This document shows, piece after piece, positions 50,301 through 61,948 of a stretch of 64,000 nt of DNA (position 1 is its first letter; each line of letters begins with the position of its first letter). Location of the stretch: the NCBI GenBank assembly GCA_022885665.1, contig JAGQDJ010000070.1, forward strand, positions 289,894 through 353,893, written 5' to 3'. A program made the translations under genes and the position numbers. The DNA is from Triops longicaudatus (Eukaryota > Arthropoda > Branchiopoda > Notostraca > Triopsidae). The notes beneath the pieces are model-generated. The model searched no databases and was not told the DNA's origin. It saw nothing but the letters and a program-made list of their open reading frames with translations.

Positions 50301-51696
50301 TTCAGTCCTATTCAGTTTTTGCAACTCCGTGTTGTTTCACGATTTCCCCAAGTTCGTATGCGTTGCCTGGTACCGAGACTATGCAACTAAAAGAAACCTG
50401 TTTAAATAAACAGAGCTATTTGACTGCCAATTTTCTAAATGGAAGCAGCCAACTAACAGCTGAAATTTTTAATAGGAAGTTTACTGCGGGAAGGAAACCG
50501 TGTGCACCGTGGATGGCTTGCACTTCAACTGTTTGTACCACGTTCGGGTAAAAGCGTTCAATGGCGCGGGAGAGGGACCATATTCCGATCCTTTGGCCCT
50601 CCATACAGCGGAAGGTAAGGGATTCAGAACTTCAAAGCAGTTGGTTAAGTTCTAAAGGTTACGGTTTGTTAACCCTTAACTTGCGGTTTCATTTTCAGTG
50701 GCGTGGTTCGCATTGGACGCCAACACGTGTCCGCCCGAGGCGCGCTTAACCGCGGATCGATGCACTGTCACGGCCGAAACTTTCGAACCCTGCGTGGTCC
50801 TCGGATCGGTGGGTTTCTCGCGGGGCGTCCACTACTGGGAGTTCACCGTGGACCGGTTGGACGGCACGGCTGATCCGGCCTTCGGCGTGGCACGGCGGGA
50901 CGTTTCCAAGTGCGGGATGCTGGGCCAAGATGACAAAGCATGGTCTATGTACATCGACGCCGAACGGTCCTGGTTCCTGCATGACAATGCTCACACCCAA
51001 CGCTGCGCGGGTGGAATCGAAGTGGGCTCCACCGTGGGCATCTTGTTAGATTTGGAAAGGAGATACTTGGCGTTTTATGTTAACGATGAGCCGCAGGTAT
51101 GAGATTTATGACCAAAATAGCTTTCCAATGGGATTTTTATTTTATTTTATGGAACTATTGCATAAATCTTACAGCAGTGTTGAGCTTAGGGCAAGATTTG
51201 GTTTATTTTAATTTCAGATTTGGCAATCAGCGACTTGAACACTTTTTTTTCAATATTTAGCTTTCATAAAAGTAATTTGTAAGAATTATTAGGAACTACA
51301 ATTTTTCTTTCATGTAACGTACGTCTTCAAACGCTTTTTAAAGGTATTTTATATGCCTTGTATAGGTCTAGCGAAATATTAGTATCTTGTAGGTATCTTA
51401 TACACGCCCTGGACCACGTAAAAAGTAGACAAAAATTCTTGTTCAGCCTTCGCTAATTCAAAAAGAGGCATTTAAATTCAGTTTGACCACTAAAGTTTTT
51501 ACGCTTGTTACAGGGACCGGTGGCGTTTACGGATTTGCACGGAGTTTTCTTCCCCGCGATTTCGGTCAATCGAAATGTGACCCTCACCCTGCATACAGCG
51601 TTGGACCCGCCCACGTCGTTGCCAGATTCCGGAGAAGGAAGTGGTAACGAGACAGAAGCTGAGGAAGTTGTTGGACGCCGAGAATCGGAATTGTAG
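37447..51696 (+). CDS. TRIM9: TRIM9/TRIM67-type RING E3 ubiquitin ligase (8 exons plus candidate microexon)
   Basis: Class I TRIM ligase; in animals TRIM9 works with netrin/DCC receptors in axon guidance. Exons: 37447-38235, 45498-45593, 46885-47118, 47364-47523, 49042-49181, 50476-50614, 50699-51096, 51514-51696; 712 aa (human 710), all phases fit. Domains: split RING (CPACRHFYNNAVILPCYHAM, a 70-residue Ser/acidic insertion typical of this family, then CPQAVC); B-box 1 (CQLCEGETG to CHPARGPLAKH); B-box 2 (GHCPEHVEEMLGFYCNYC to ANH); coiled coil and COS box over exons 2-4 (RLRRYKEHVAQCTSHLQKTT, LDVHPVQRAVEHLTFVQMK); FN3 (VEGYILELDD, KETVCTVDGLHFN, GPYSDPLALHT); SPRY (VLGSVGFSRGVHYWEF, PAFGVARRDVSK, DDKAWSMYID, GVFFPAISVNRNV). 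The C-terminal tail is acidic. The last RING Cys pair reads CPQAVC, two residues wider than CPxC. Confidence 0.96.
38236..45497 (+). other. TRIM9 intron 1 (7.3 kb)
   Basis: Largest intron of the window, no exon or known repeat recognised. It contains an A-run near 39129-39143 and a G-homopolymer near 43461-43475. GC-richer patches around 40500-41150 and 42000-42250 could be regulatory; no specific motif is identified. Confidence 0.5.
47275..47321 (+). repeat. Poly(A)/A-rich tract in TRIM9 intron 3
   Basis: Over 30 consecutive A, followed by GA7GA3-like sequence. It could be the tail of a retroposed element, but no head was recognised in the 150 bp on its 5' side, which borders exon 3. Confidence 0.6.
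47524..49041 (+). other. TRIM9 intron 4
   Basis: 1.5 kb intron; holds the candidate microexon at 48190 and a run of ten G near 48748. Introns 45594-46884, 49182-50475 and 51097-51513 show nothing further, except an isolated GGACTCGAACC (reverse-strand tRNA B-box) at 49556-49566. Confidence 0.45.
48190..48207 (+). other. Candidate 18-nt microexon in the TRIM9 homologue
   Basis: Between the COS-box exon and the first FN3 exon, an 18-nt stretch is flanked by a pyrimidine-rich acceptor ending CTATAG and a donor GTAAAC. Its length is a multiple of three; if included it would insert PQGCHK-type residues without changing frame. Not required by the main model. Confidence 0.4.
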
Positions 51697-52041
51697 AGTT
51701 GTGGCAGCTTGGAGTGATCTTTCAATTGGCAAACAAGTACAATCTTCAGTGCATCCCAAGTTTACACGTACCGGGGCTGCAGAATTAGTTGAGATGCGAC
51801 GAACAACTCCAAGAGTCTGAAGAGACTGGATTTGAGAAGACTTGCCGGCAAGCATATCGAACAAGAAGCGCGAAAAAATGACATATCCAGGGTGTTAGCA
51901 TCGTCCTTTATCTTTCCTCGTGTTTCTAATGAATCTCTGAGACTTAACCTGCTCTGTAAAATGACTTTTCGATTACGCGTCTTTTTCTTATATTTGTGTA
52001 AGTTTGTACATAGCAATTATTTATGAAAGCCTCCAATTAAA

Positions 52042-52047
52042 AATAAA
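52042..52047 (+). terminator. AATAAA polyadenylation signal for TRIM9
   Basis: Canonical hexamer about 345 bp after the TRIM9 stop codon, the first good one on that strand. Confidence 0.55.
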
Positions 52048-53279
52048 CGCCTTTGGAAACTTTACAGAGAAACCAAGGGATTGTAATTTGCCTAGATGCT
52101 AACTCAGGGTGTTTGTAAACAAAGCTGGGAGCGTGAAGAGATGCAAGAGCAAACGACTGTTTCCTGGAGGCCTATTATTTCGCTGCACGGCGAACTTCGG
52201 AGAAACAATGGTGTAGCACTCAAACAAGCGTTGGATTACATGCTTGGCCGCAGCAGAGGTTACAGGTTACAAGACTAAAACATTAAGGAGCTTGTCCAAA
52301 TCCCGCCCAAGAGTTTGTAAACAAAGCTCCTCACTCCCTTTTGTGTAGGTAAACTTTAACCAAGGTTGGTAAATATAGCCTCATTCTTAACACTTCGACA
52401 TTTAATCCAAATTTAGTTGTTTTTGTTTCGGCGCCAAAGACGACCGGATTACATTTACGAAGGTAGTTGAGACATCAGCATAAAGAGTCGGAATGCCTAT
52501 AGGAAACTATTTTTCTAGAAAATTTTCAGCTTATGATAAGAAAATTGCTGCCAGTACTTAAGGAGTAGAGTAAAATGTCACGATAACAACATAATAAACT
52601 TTTCACCCGCTGCTTACATCAACTTTGCCGGCAATTCTTAGGAAGAAAGCAGCAATCAGTGTCTTTATTATCTAAACTGTAACAGAAATTATATTAACTG
52701 GATCAAATAGGATCACTGTTAAGCGAAAAATCGGAGCAAGTCATGAATTTTCCTGGTTTGCAGCAAGCGTCCCAGTGCTGGAACAAACGTAACATACCGG
52801 AAAGTTTCTCGTTAGAAAAGTAGTCATTCGACATATTAACACTGGAAAACAAACAACGACACTTTACAGAAAGTTACGATCGTAGGATTAAGTATAATCT
52901 GAACGGCTCATTACTGCTTATGGAGTTAGCTGTTTACAAAACCTGCACCTTTGTACGAGGCTCGTACTTTTCACCACATCAATTAACCAACGCAAATGAT
53001 ACTCATCTTTGTTTTAGCAAACGTACAGCATTTCTGAATAAAGTACAATCCCAAGGTTGCGCGAAAGTGCTTCAGGTGTAGTTTGATTATAAAGAAAACT
53101 AGGACATTCCAATTTGCCGTCAGTTAAAGTGTTAGACACTGAGACTTCTTCTCTTGGTTTCTGAACCCAGTGTGTGAAATTCCTTGTTGTGTATTGTTGA
53201 GATGTATCTATTTTCTTATTTTCTATCCGGTATAGTGTCCTTTCACTTGTGTATATAAGCTCGTCATTCCTATTGTAAA

Positions 53280-53450
53280 ATAGAGTAGTAATATTCTCAA
53301 AGTAGAGTAGTATTCTAGAAGACTAAGAGTAGTAATGTTCTCATAGAAGAGTAGTATTCTAGAAGAAGTGGTAGTATTCTCGTAGTAATAGACTAGTATT
53401 CTTCTAGACTCAGAGTGGTATTCTCGTCGACTCCTAGTAGTAATCTCACA
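53280..53450 (+). repeat. Imperfect tandem repeat, GTAGTATTCT-type units
   Basis: About ten diverged copies of a unit containing AGTAGTATTCT with AGAAG or CTAGAAG between them run across roughly 170 bp. Units are irregular in length (about 16-30 bp), so this is a degenerate minisatellite, not a CRISPR array. Confidence 0.7.
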
Positions 53451-56400
53451 TACCTCTGAGTCTTAAGATACCCCTCGTACATCCCTCGTACATCTCTACC
53501 ACAAGAAACCAACCCATCCTACCCTTAAACCTACCCTAATCACAACGCAGGGTCCTCTGTCCTCTCCTCTTACCAAATTCTCCACACCCAGAAAGTTCTT
53601 CATGAAAGCAAATGGCGAAATGGAACGGCTTGTCACGTGGAACTGAGGCCGTGTGCGTTTGTTCTGTTTTCTGGCGAAACTTCGGGTCACTTGAACTTTT
53701 TATCTGACACTCCATTGGTTGTCCACAGCAGATTTGCACTCAGCTCATAACTTCTCTGGAGAAGACGGCGAAGGACACGCTAAGCTTGGAAAAAGAATCT
53801 TTGCCAAGTCTTGAAGTGTTTCCGATCCCGAGTCCCGAGGCTCGTTTGTGCCGAAAGATGTAACTTTCTTCTCATTTATAACACCTAATCGAAGAGCTTA
53901 ATAGAAGCCCTTGTATCCCACTCGATTAGCTCGCATTTCGAGGCAACGTATATTTTCTACCTCTCATAACAAAAACCAGTGCAAGTGACACTTGAAATTT
54001 CTGGTAAGAAATCGTGAGCCAGCACGATACCCTACACTGCAGTTAAAGGCTTTTATAGCCACAGCTCTCCAAGTCGTTACTGGATCGCATTTAAAAACCT
54101 GAAACGGAGTTTTTAAAAGCTTGCGAGGGTGGCAAGTGCAGAAACTCTGCGGGAAGTTGTAAAACGTAGATATAAACGTACAGCAAGAATTTAATGAGCG
54201 GGCTTCGTGTTAAGCTGGGTGTTGAGGACACGTCAACTGTGTGTACGCGTGGATGCGAGAAGATTACTGCCTTAGAATAATAAAATAAGCATCCTAATTC
54301 CACTAACGTATAACACCACTATGGACCGTTTTTAGGGGACTGTTATAGGAGACGAAAATCTGTATAAGCTAAGTTGTAAAACTTACCTCAGAAAAGCATC
54401 GAAATGAAACGAAAGACGTTGGTCAGCGTTGCTACACTCGATATTGCGAACCCATTTGTGAAGTTGGCGTGACTCGGCAGATTGCTGGCGAAAATTGGCT
54501 TCTTGCATGAAACTGGTATAGCAGTGGAATGTACATTTGCACGTCACTCTGATACAAAATTGGTTGGACCACTTGTGTAGTTTTCCGTTAACTTTAGTCA
54601 GGTATATGTGGTAATATTTCTCGAGGATTTTCAACAATTTTCCGTTCGAAGATTGTAAGATTCTAAGACTTGTTAATGGCAAGCACTGGGCACGCTCACA
54701 GGGATAAATAAAGCAACCTTTTCAATTTGCGACACATGTGCCGCCTACCGTCGAGGTCTGTGGTCGGCAACCTACGGCAACTTATTCGGCCCCTGGTGCT
54801 CGGACACAGAATTGCGTTTCGCGTAAAATGGCAAATTTGAGGTACAAATGAGCACAAGAAGTCTCATTTCTTCACAAATCAAGAGCGACATAATGAAAAG
54901 GGATAATTTGTAAACAACCCGTCTTTATTTTTTCCCTCAGTAATACCCGCTTGAGTATTTCAATTGCGAACTCCTTTAAAGAACCTTAACTCTTTATTTA
55001 TGGTAACCAAACGTTTGCAAAATGCAAGTTCTGACCGCTGCAAGCTTCGTGTATCTCAAACAAGGCTACGCTCTTCTCCCAAAGCAATTTCGCATTCCGT
55101 CGTCGAGGCAATCATGGATGCTGAAAGGCTTTCTTCACTACTGGTGCGTCCAACATGGTCCAAGGTCGGGCACACATTTCCCAAAAGAGATCCTTTCCCT
55201 TTTTTCTCCAAAAATAGTCGTCGTCCACAATCTGGCGCCAAAAAGAAGTTTTGCCAGCTTCTTTTTCTTAAAACAAATAAATTACCACAACCTTCCGTAA
55301 TAAAGAAAACTCTACAAGAGCGACCAACATAGGTTGTATTCTGACCAATCGTAACGTTTCAGTTCTAGAATCTTCAACATGTCCGAAACTCGGCGAAGAA
55401 AACTTTCGTAGACAGTACTGCCTTAGCCATGAAAGTCACTGTATTTGCTACTTTTCGAGGATGCTGAAGGAGAGATATGGCAAACTTCTGATCCAGACAT
55501 CCAAACACGGTGAAATATTTCACGAGGCCACGTTCCACCGCTTTTCAAAGGAGGAATAGAAACCTTCCTAGTTGACAGCACGTACTGCACTTATTGGACG
55601 ACACAGACTCTTTCCCACCGGAGATAAGGCATTCACGTTCAGGACTCGAGTTTACGAGAACTAGATTTCCGTAGTCCCGTCACGCAGCTCTTGAATGCCG
55701 AGATATACCATTACCAAGGTCAAAGGTCGTTCATCTTTTTCCCAGAGTTAAAGACGCCTGCAACAGAGCTGAGCTCATTGCGCTACAAAAACGGCCATGA
55801 AAGCCTCCTAGTGCACTTACATGACACGTAAAGCTAAACTTGTCCCGAAACGACACCGTACAGCTTACGTACCCTCTCCCGTACGATAAGCCGCGTAAAA
55901 AGAAGCAATGTATGGTTTTCTAACTTACTTTCATCCCAAGGTACTTCCATATTCGCATGCACGACCCACCAAAGGGACCTTTTTTTCTCACCCAGTCGCT
56001 TCGTTTTTCCTTTTTCGTTTGAATGTTAAGAGAGTCGAACTCACACCATGCGCTCTCCTATTGATTGATTCCCTCTTGGAGTCGAGTTCTCTGTATTAGG
56101 TTTTTCTCTCTGCCACTACGTTGGAGTAGAGTTTCGTGTGCTGGCGGACCAGACCCTCTTCAATCACCTGTTGGAACAGTCTTGCGCATTCCCAACGCAA
56201 CACCGGCTAGGAGCTTGTCGGATATGAAAGTTAGTGTGCGGAGAACTACCTCCTTGTTCACACAAGCCGCCTCACACCAACAGTTTTTCTTGCACATTAC
56301 CTTGAAAAAGAAGCCAAGACAAAAACAAAACCCAAGAAAGTACACCCGATAGTATAATCAACCTCAAGAAGCCGTACAATTTATTCTACAGAAATACCGA

Positions 56401-57726
56401 AAAAAGTTTTTGGAGTCACCCTGTTTCTTACGAGTGAGTCGGACGACACAGAAAGTGAGCACGCAATACCTTTCTCGTTGCGGTAAGTTATTCAGTAAGA
56501 AGATGCTCTTCCGTGCGAAAATATCCAAGTACGTGTTCCTTATTCGGGTACGGAGGTCGAAGATTGTGTCACGCAAGAGTCGGAAATAACTTCTCCATAG
56601 TGTCGAGGCTGTCATATAATAACCCCAATTGTTGCATATCGAACTTATATAAATAATCGGCCTAAGAAATAATGAGTTGTCTAAGGTTTGGGGAGGCTTA
56701 ACTCGTAAAATTACTGAAAGTTATTACTCGTGTTAATAAAAAATTTAAAGACCGAATCGATCATGTGTTCGTCATGAAAATTTATTAGTAAATATTGCGC
56801 ATAGTGCGAGTTCGCCTGTACTCACGATGGAAATTAATTAGATAATGACGACAATGATGACAAAGTTATTGAAAACGAGAATAACTTCAGTCGTAAGGTT
56901 CGTAAAAGGAAAGTACATTTTCGTAAGCTTTTGAAGCGCGTTTCAAAAACCTCTTCTATTACATGTAAAAATCATCAAAGCCTAACTAGTCGGCCAACAC
57001 TGAGAAAAGTCTGCCAGTGTTCGCGGAAGATGAAAGCGAAGGCCGAGCTCAAGTGCTCGTAGGTAGTGGAAGCGACAGGGGAAAGGTTATACCGAAAAGT
57101 AATAGCCGCCAAAGAAGCGATGGCGAAAGAGAAGGGGAGACAAATATAAGAGCAGGCTTACGTTGCCATGACAGCCTCAAAAGGAGAGCTCCGAGATGAG
57201 CACCAGATACCAAGTAGGCGTGAGAGAGAGAGAGAAGAAGAAATGGTTGAAAAGATCCAGCCGCATGTCACAATCTATCATTATAAGCATATCGAATGAG
57301 TTTATCCTGCGTGACCTAGCATTTTCTGCCAAGGAATTACCCCTTTCCTGCCCACCTCGTTTACCATATACCAAGACACACAACAGTAACGTAATGTAGT
57401 ACGCCGCTCGACTTCCTCTTGTGTGTACACCTTGACGGCTTCCACCGTCGTAGTCGTAACGTGTTAGTTCATCTTTCTGCCACAAAAATCGATACATAGA
57501 TTAAACTAAATGTGTTTCGCCATTACTTAGGTGCGTGTTCCTCATATGTCATCTCGGTCTCCGTGACAAGAAAAAGAAAGGAACCGAAAAGGCTGGTATT
57601 ACTTCGAAGAAATAACAGCGCTTTTTTTACCACTAATTGCTGCCAAACATGGTACTGGCTTCGAATGAAGGCAAAATTTCACCCATCGTCTACCGTTAAT
57701 GACTCAACTAGTGAATTTGGGCGACA

Positions 57727-60267
57727 ATGATATTACTACTCTGGGCATGCAGCTTTATCTGCCAAGCCAGTACCAGTACCAGCACTGCCAGTGTGACCGG
57801 GAACTACAGCCTGGGTAAGCATCACATCTCGTTAACTATGTAGTACCACAGATGGCTTAACATTAGCCAACGGGTACTTGGGTAACTTCCCATAGCAAGG
57901 AACTGGTCCCAGCGATAGCCATTTCTGCAGAAATGGGCCGAATTCCAAAATCGTGCGCAGTGCAGACCTGCAATTCGTTCGCTCCAATTACTCACTTGAA
58001 CTTCAAAATTACGGCCATACCAAACCGAAGTTCGTTTTTAAACTAAAATACTACTGACCTTCGAAATCAATAGCTCCCAAATTGCATCACCTCTTAGTTC
58101 TTAATGTTTTAATCATTCTCAAATTCTGATTGCTGTAGAATAGCACTTTGCATTTCAGAATACCTACAGCTAGACTACCTTTCCTTAGTTACTTAATTAA
58201 AGCATCGTATATTGTAGAGTTTAATTCAAACTATATTTTAACTTTACAAGCTTTGAAAATTAAGTAACAGTCGAACTTTAGAATTCTTTCTCGTTTTCTC
58301 AACCGTACAAGGAATTAGTGAAGGACACGGTTTTCAATCATTAATGAAGACACTGGGACGGCCATTCGAAGGTGATGACGGCTTGGCTGGCCAAACTGTC
58401 AAGCCAAGCCGAGCCGGTTATCAACCCAAATTAGAACGGCTGCGGGTTGGGAAATGGCTCATTGGGACGTATCGTTGGATGGAGGCGAGAAATGGTAGAA
58501 TTAGCTGAGGGTGAAATTACCTTGGGGGTTAGGCGATATTTCTGCTTGCACTGGGCAAGTTGTAACGTTGAGGCGTGTTTTCCATGTATCCCTGTCATTC
58601 TTTCTCGTGCAGGACGGGGTTTGAATTTTCTCTCTCTTTTTGCCTCGCATTCCCAGCTCAAGTGGACTCACCAGCGGTAACGGTGAGGATCCACAGAGCT
58701 GTGTGGGTTGTAAAATGCAGGTCTTTAGCGGTCTACTGCTACTTCAGCAAAAGCAATAATTGCGTTACGGTGTAATCCACATTGCTTTATAGCCACATTA
58801 AAACTGATCCGACCGCAAAACTATTGAGTAAAATCCGCTTATGGGACCCGAATGAGCTTGACAAGCACTGTGGCCAACTCACAAAATTTACGCATAAAAT
58901 ATTCCAAGGCACGCCATTTCCTAACATCTTTTATAACCTGCTTTTCAGAGAAACGGATATTGAATTCCAGTCAATCGGACGCCTTGGTACCGTCTCCTCG
59001 ACGGCTGGCCAGTACCTGGGTCGACGCTAACCAAAACTTATGGCTGATCGGCGGGACGGATGCAGACTCCAATTCCACTTTACATGACGTATGGATGTAC
59101 GAGAGTGCCCTCGAACGCTGGCTACCCAAATTTCCCAACGAGGCTGCGATAAATCATGGACAAGCCTCCGCGGGGCAGTTCAGCCATGGCGGGCTATTAT
59201 GTGGTTCCTGGAACCGGAGTTTGGGCATCTATGGCAGGAATAATGTCCACGGAACGGAACCCTTATCTGTCATCTCCAGTGCCGCCACGGAAACACATGT
59301 ATGGGTGCTGGATCTCCAGGACGCCACTTGGACCAAATATTTGTGTTTCGTCCCAGAAAACTCGACTTCCGTGGACCATAGTTGCCCCGAGTCACAGCAA
59401 TTGTGGGTATTCTGCGATACCAAGAACGAAAGTCTGCTATTTATCCCTGAGGAAGGTTCTTTAGCCTGGATCTTTGATTTGCGCGATTCCCAATGGAGGT
59501 TCATCAACCATTCACTGGTCACACTACCAGAGCCATCTATCATAGCTCTTCCGAACTGCACCAAGCCGGCCGAGTCCAACGACGACGCCATCTTGTTGTG
59601 CGCCCTGGAGAGCGATCCCTCCTTGATCAGCGTCTACCTCTTTGACGTGCACCGATTAACGTGGGCATTCGTGGGCCACGTGCCCAGCAGCCTGATGGCC
59701 TTAAACCGCCTCGGCGACTATATATTAGTTCACTTAAACGACAGCATTAGCGTTTATGCGCTGCGCCCCGCCTGGGCGCTCGTCAACGTGACGGTGCCAT
59801 TAGAAACGGCGCCCTTCATCGTCCAAGTGCACGATTACAGCCTTTATTACCCTTATCAAGGGAGTTACAACTTTAGCATTGTCTACCGTGTCTTGACGCC
59901 TTATCCTTCGCACCTGACCACTTCTGAGCACCAATCGGACTCCAGCCAGTTCGCGTCAACACCGACGCCCCCCAGGGGCGCTGACAAAAGCACTCCAGCT
60001 TCTCATTTAATTATCGACTCCCTGGACGACATCCGACCCATCGCTAGCGACGACAGTGATGCCCACAGTGCGATCATGTTCTTCAGCGCCTCCCTTTCCA
60101 TGTTTGCCCTGGGCGCCCTGGTGCTCTTTTGCCGAAAATGTGTCAAATGCCCGCCGCTGCCCTTGGCGCGACGACAGCCGCACCGGAGCCACGTTAACAA
60201 CAAGGAGCATTCCCCGGTGCGTTACAGTGTTATTCCTGATGAGATTAATCCCACACCAGCGCTCTAG
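57727..60267 (+). CDS. Type I membrane protein with degenerate kelch / galactose-oxidase-like repeats (2 exons)
   Basis: Exons 57727-57814 and 58949-60267 join in phase 1 to give 468 aa. The first exon is a good signal peptide (MILLLWACSFICQAS) followed by Ser/Thr. Residues about 45-345 carry kelch-like blades: PRRLASTWVDANQNLWLIGG with DVWMYESALERW, then THVWVLDLQDATWTKY, LAWIFDLRDSQWRF and ISVYLFDVHRLTWAFVGH. Around ten N-glycosylation sequons (for example NSTL, NRSL, NCTK, NVTV, NFSI) support an extracellular position. A Ser/Thr/Pro-rich stalk leads to one membrane helix at about 403-424 (AIMFFSASLSMFALGALVLF), then a Cys/basic juxtamembrane RKCVKCPP and a 40-residue tail. I do not recognise an orthologue. 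An additional exon in the 1.1 kb intron, carrying another blade, is possible. Confidence 0.75.
57815..58948 (+). other. Intron of the kelch membrane protein gene
   Basis: 1.1 kb; no in-phase exon with blade-like sequence was found, but an extra exon cannot be excluded because one more phase 1-1 exon would keep the frame. Confidence 0.45.
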
Positions 60268-61948
60268 TTTAATCTACGCTTTGTTCAGTAGATAAGCTAA
60301 CAGTGCTATGACAACAACAAGAGGGCGCTTTTCTGAATAGACTCCAAGTTCCTTTTTTTTTCCAAGCAACTCGTCTATTTTTATTACATCTGCCCCAGAA
60401 ATTCGCGATAAAGCCAAACAGGAACTCCGTAAGCTCCTGGGTAATTCTATCGCCAACTTTCTTATACCTTGCTCGTAAAACTTGGGCTCCAGGGCACCGG
60501 TGACGTCACTGAATCGATAGCGGTATGAATCTCCTGGAATTATGCGACCCGAGTCTTTCCGTCATCTCCATTTTTTCTCGCTTTCTCTCCTTTGCCTCGG
60601 GGGAGAATTATATAGACAAAAAAAAAACAACCTCAACTTTATTGTTTGCATCGACAAACTTCCGAGCGTTTTTACTGCTGCTTTAAGCCTCTTAACCTCT
60701 CTGAAAGCTCTCGCAAGGGTTTCGGTAGAAAAGGTACTCTAGCCAGTCCAAAAAGGATGAAATAGTATTACTGTGGGAAAGATTTTCTTTCGGAAGTTAT
60801 TAGCTGTTGGTGATGCACAGTGCAACTGCAAGATGGCCGATCCAGAAATGGTGCTAATCCGGACCGAGCATCCAATCACCGCTGTAATTTTGTGCCAAGG
60901 AAGAAATTCGACCTTTTCTTGTGCCCACCCTCTTCCTTGCCTCGTTAGTTGTTTTGCTACGTCATCCAACTATTAACGAGAGTTGTTTTCTTTATCACCT
61001 TGATCGCGTATTAACGTTCCATTTGGTACCGTAACTGTTAAAAATTCTTTCTAAAAAACAAAAATTTCTTTCAACATGAAACTATTTGAATTGACAAGAG
61101 AACATTAAAGGCTATTGTTGCGTGTAACCGTCCATTTGTATGTTTCTAGCCGTCCAATAAAATCTCTAAAAACAGGAACGTCTTCCTATTTCTTTCAATT
61201 ACCGTATTTTTGCGCTTTCAGATACAGAATCATTTATTTCACGTTTATATCACAGAAATTCCACACTCCAAGAGCAACTAGTAAGTAAACCTTACAAAGC
61301 GTACTCAGATAGAATTCCGACAGCAATGCCACAAATTTCCCAAAAGCGCTTCGATATTGACACCAGGTAGGCTTCGTTTCTTTTTAATGGTTAACGATAA
61401 ACTTAACACAAGTAAACAAGATAGCTTAAAATCGGGAACAATCGTAAAAAGAAGGCTACTCATAAAATCTTTAAAGGCGACAGGAAATTAAAAAGTGATC
61501 GATTTTGGATAAAGACAGGGGAGAAAGCTTCCATGGCGGTCTCGGGTGCTCGTTTAGCGCTTGCGTGTTTTCCCAGAAACCAGTCTTGTTCTATATTAAC
61601 TGTAGAAGAAGTAGCAGTAGCTCTAGACCCAGCGCCGTACGTACTGTACACACAACACGCACGGAAGAATTGCCCTGCTCTCTCCCCTCTCCTGCCCCTT
61701 TGCTCTCAGCAATTGTGCATGAAAAACAAAGCGGAGGGGGTTAATCCACTTCCGCCACTTCTAGGTAACATTTCTGCCTCAGTGTTCGCTGTATCTCCTT
61801 GGTGTGTTAAGACATGTACATACGAAAATACCCTCTTTAAGTCTTTTTATAGAGTGCCGTGACCGTTGAGGAAAACGGTTTCCAATTCATTGACAGTCGG
61901 GTTTTAACGCAGCCACGGCATCCAATTACCCCTCGTGATTCTATAACC
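60268..61948. other. Intergenic, kelch gene to CNRIP1
   Basis: 1.7 kb without a supported exon. GTGACGTCAC, a perfect CRE palindrome, lies at 60500-60509. The upstream flank of the CNRIP1 start is open in the same frame to 61859, but conservation begins at the ATG at 61949. Confidence 0.45.

Larger units (their letters stand above)
51697..57726. other. Intergenic, TRIM9 to kelch membrane protein (6 kb)
   Basis: Longest intergenic stretch. Apart from the TRIM9 3' UTR and the imperfect repeat at 53280-53450 I find no supported gene; ORFs here are short, lack family resemblance and lack clean splice borders. Confidence 0.5.

Noticed and set aside
53280..53450. Possible CRISPR-like array
   Set aside because: Units are irregular and diverged, no constant repeat with unique spacers, and the genome is eukaryotic.
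61859..61948. Upstream in-frame extension of CNRIP1
   Set aside because: The 30 extra codons have no counterpart in the family and the segment follows a likely splice acceptor, so it is treated as 5' UTR.
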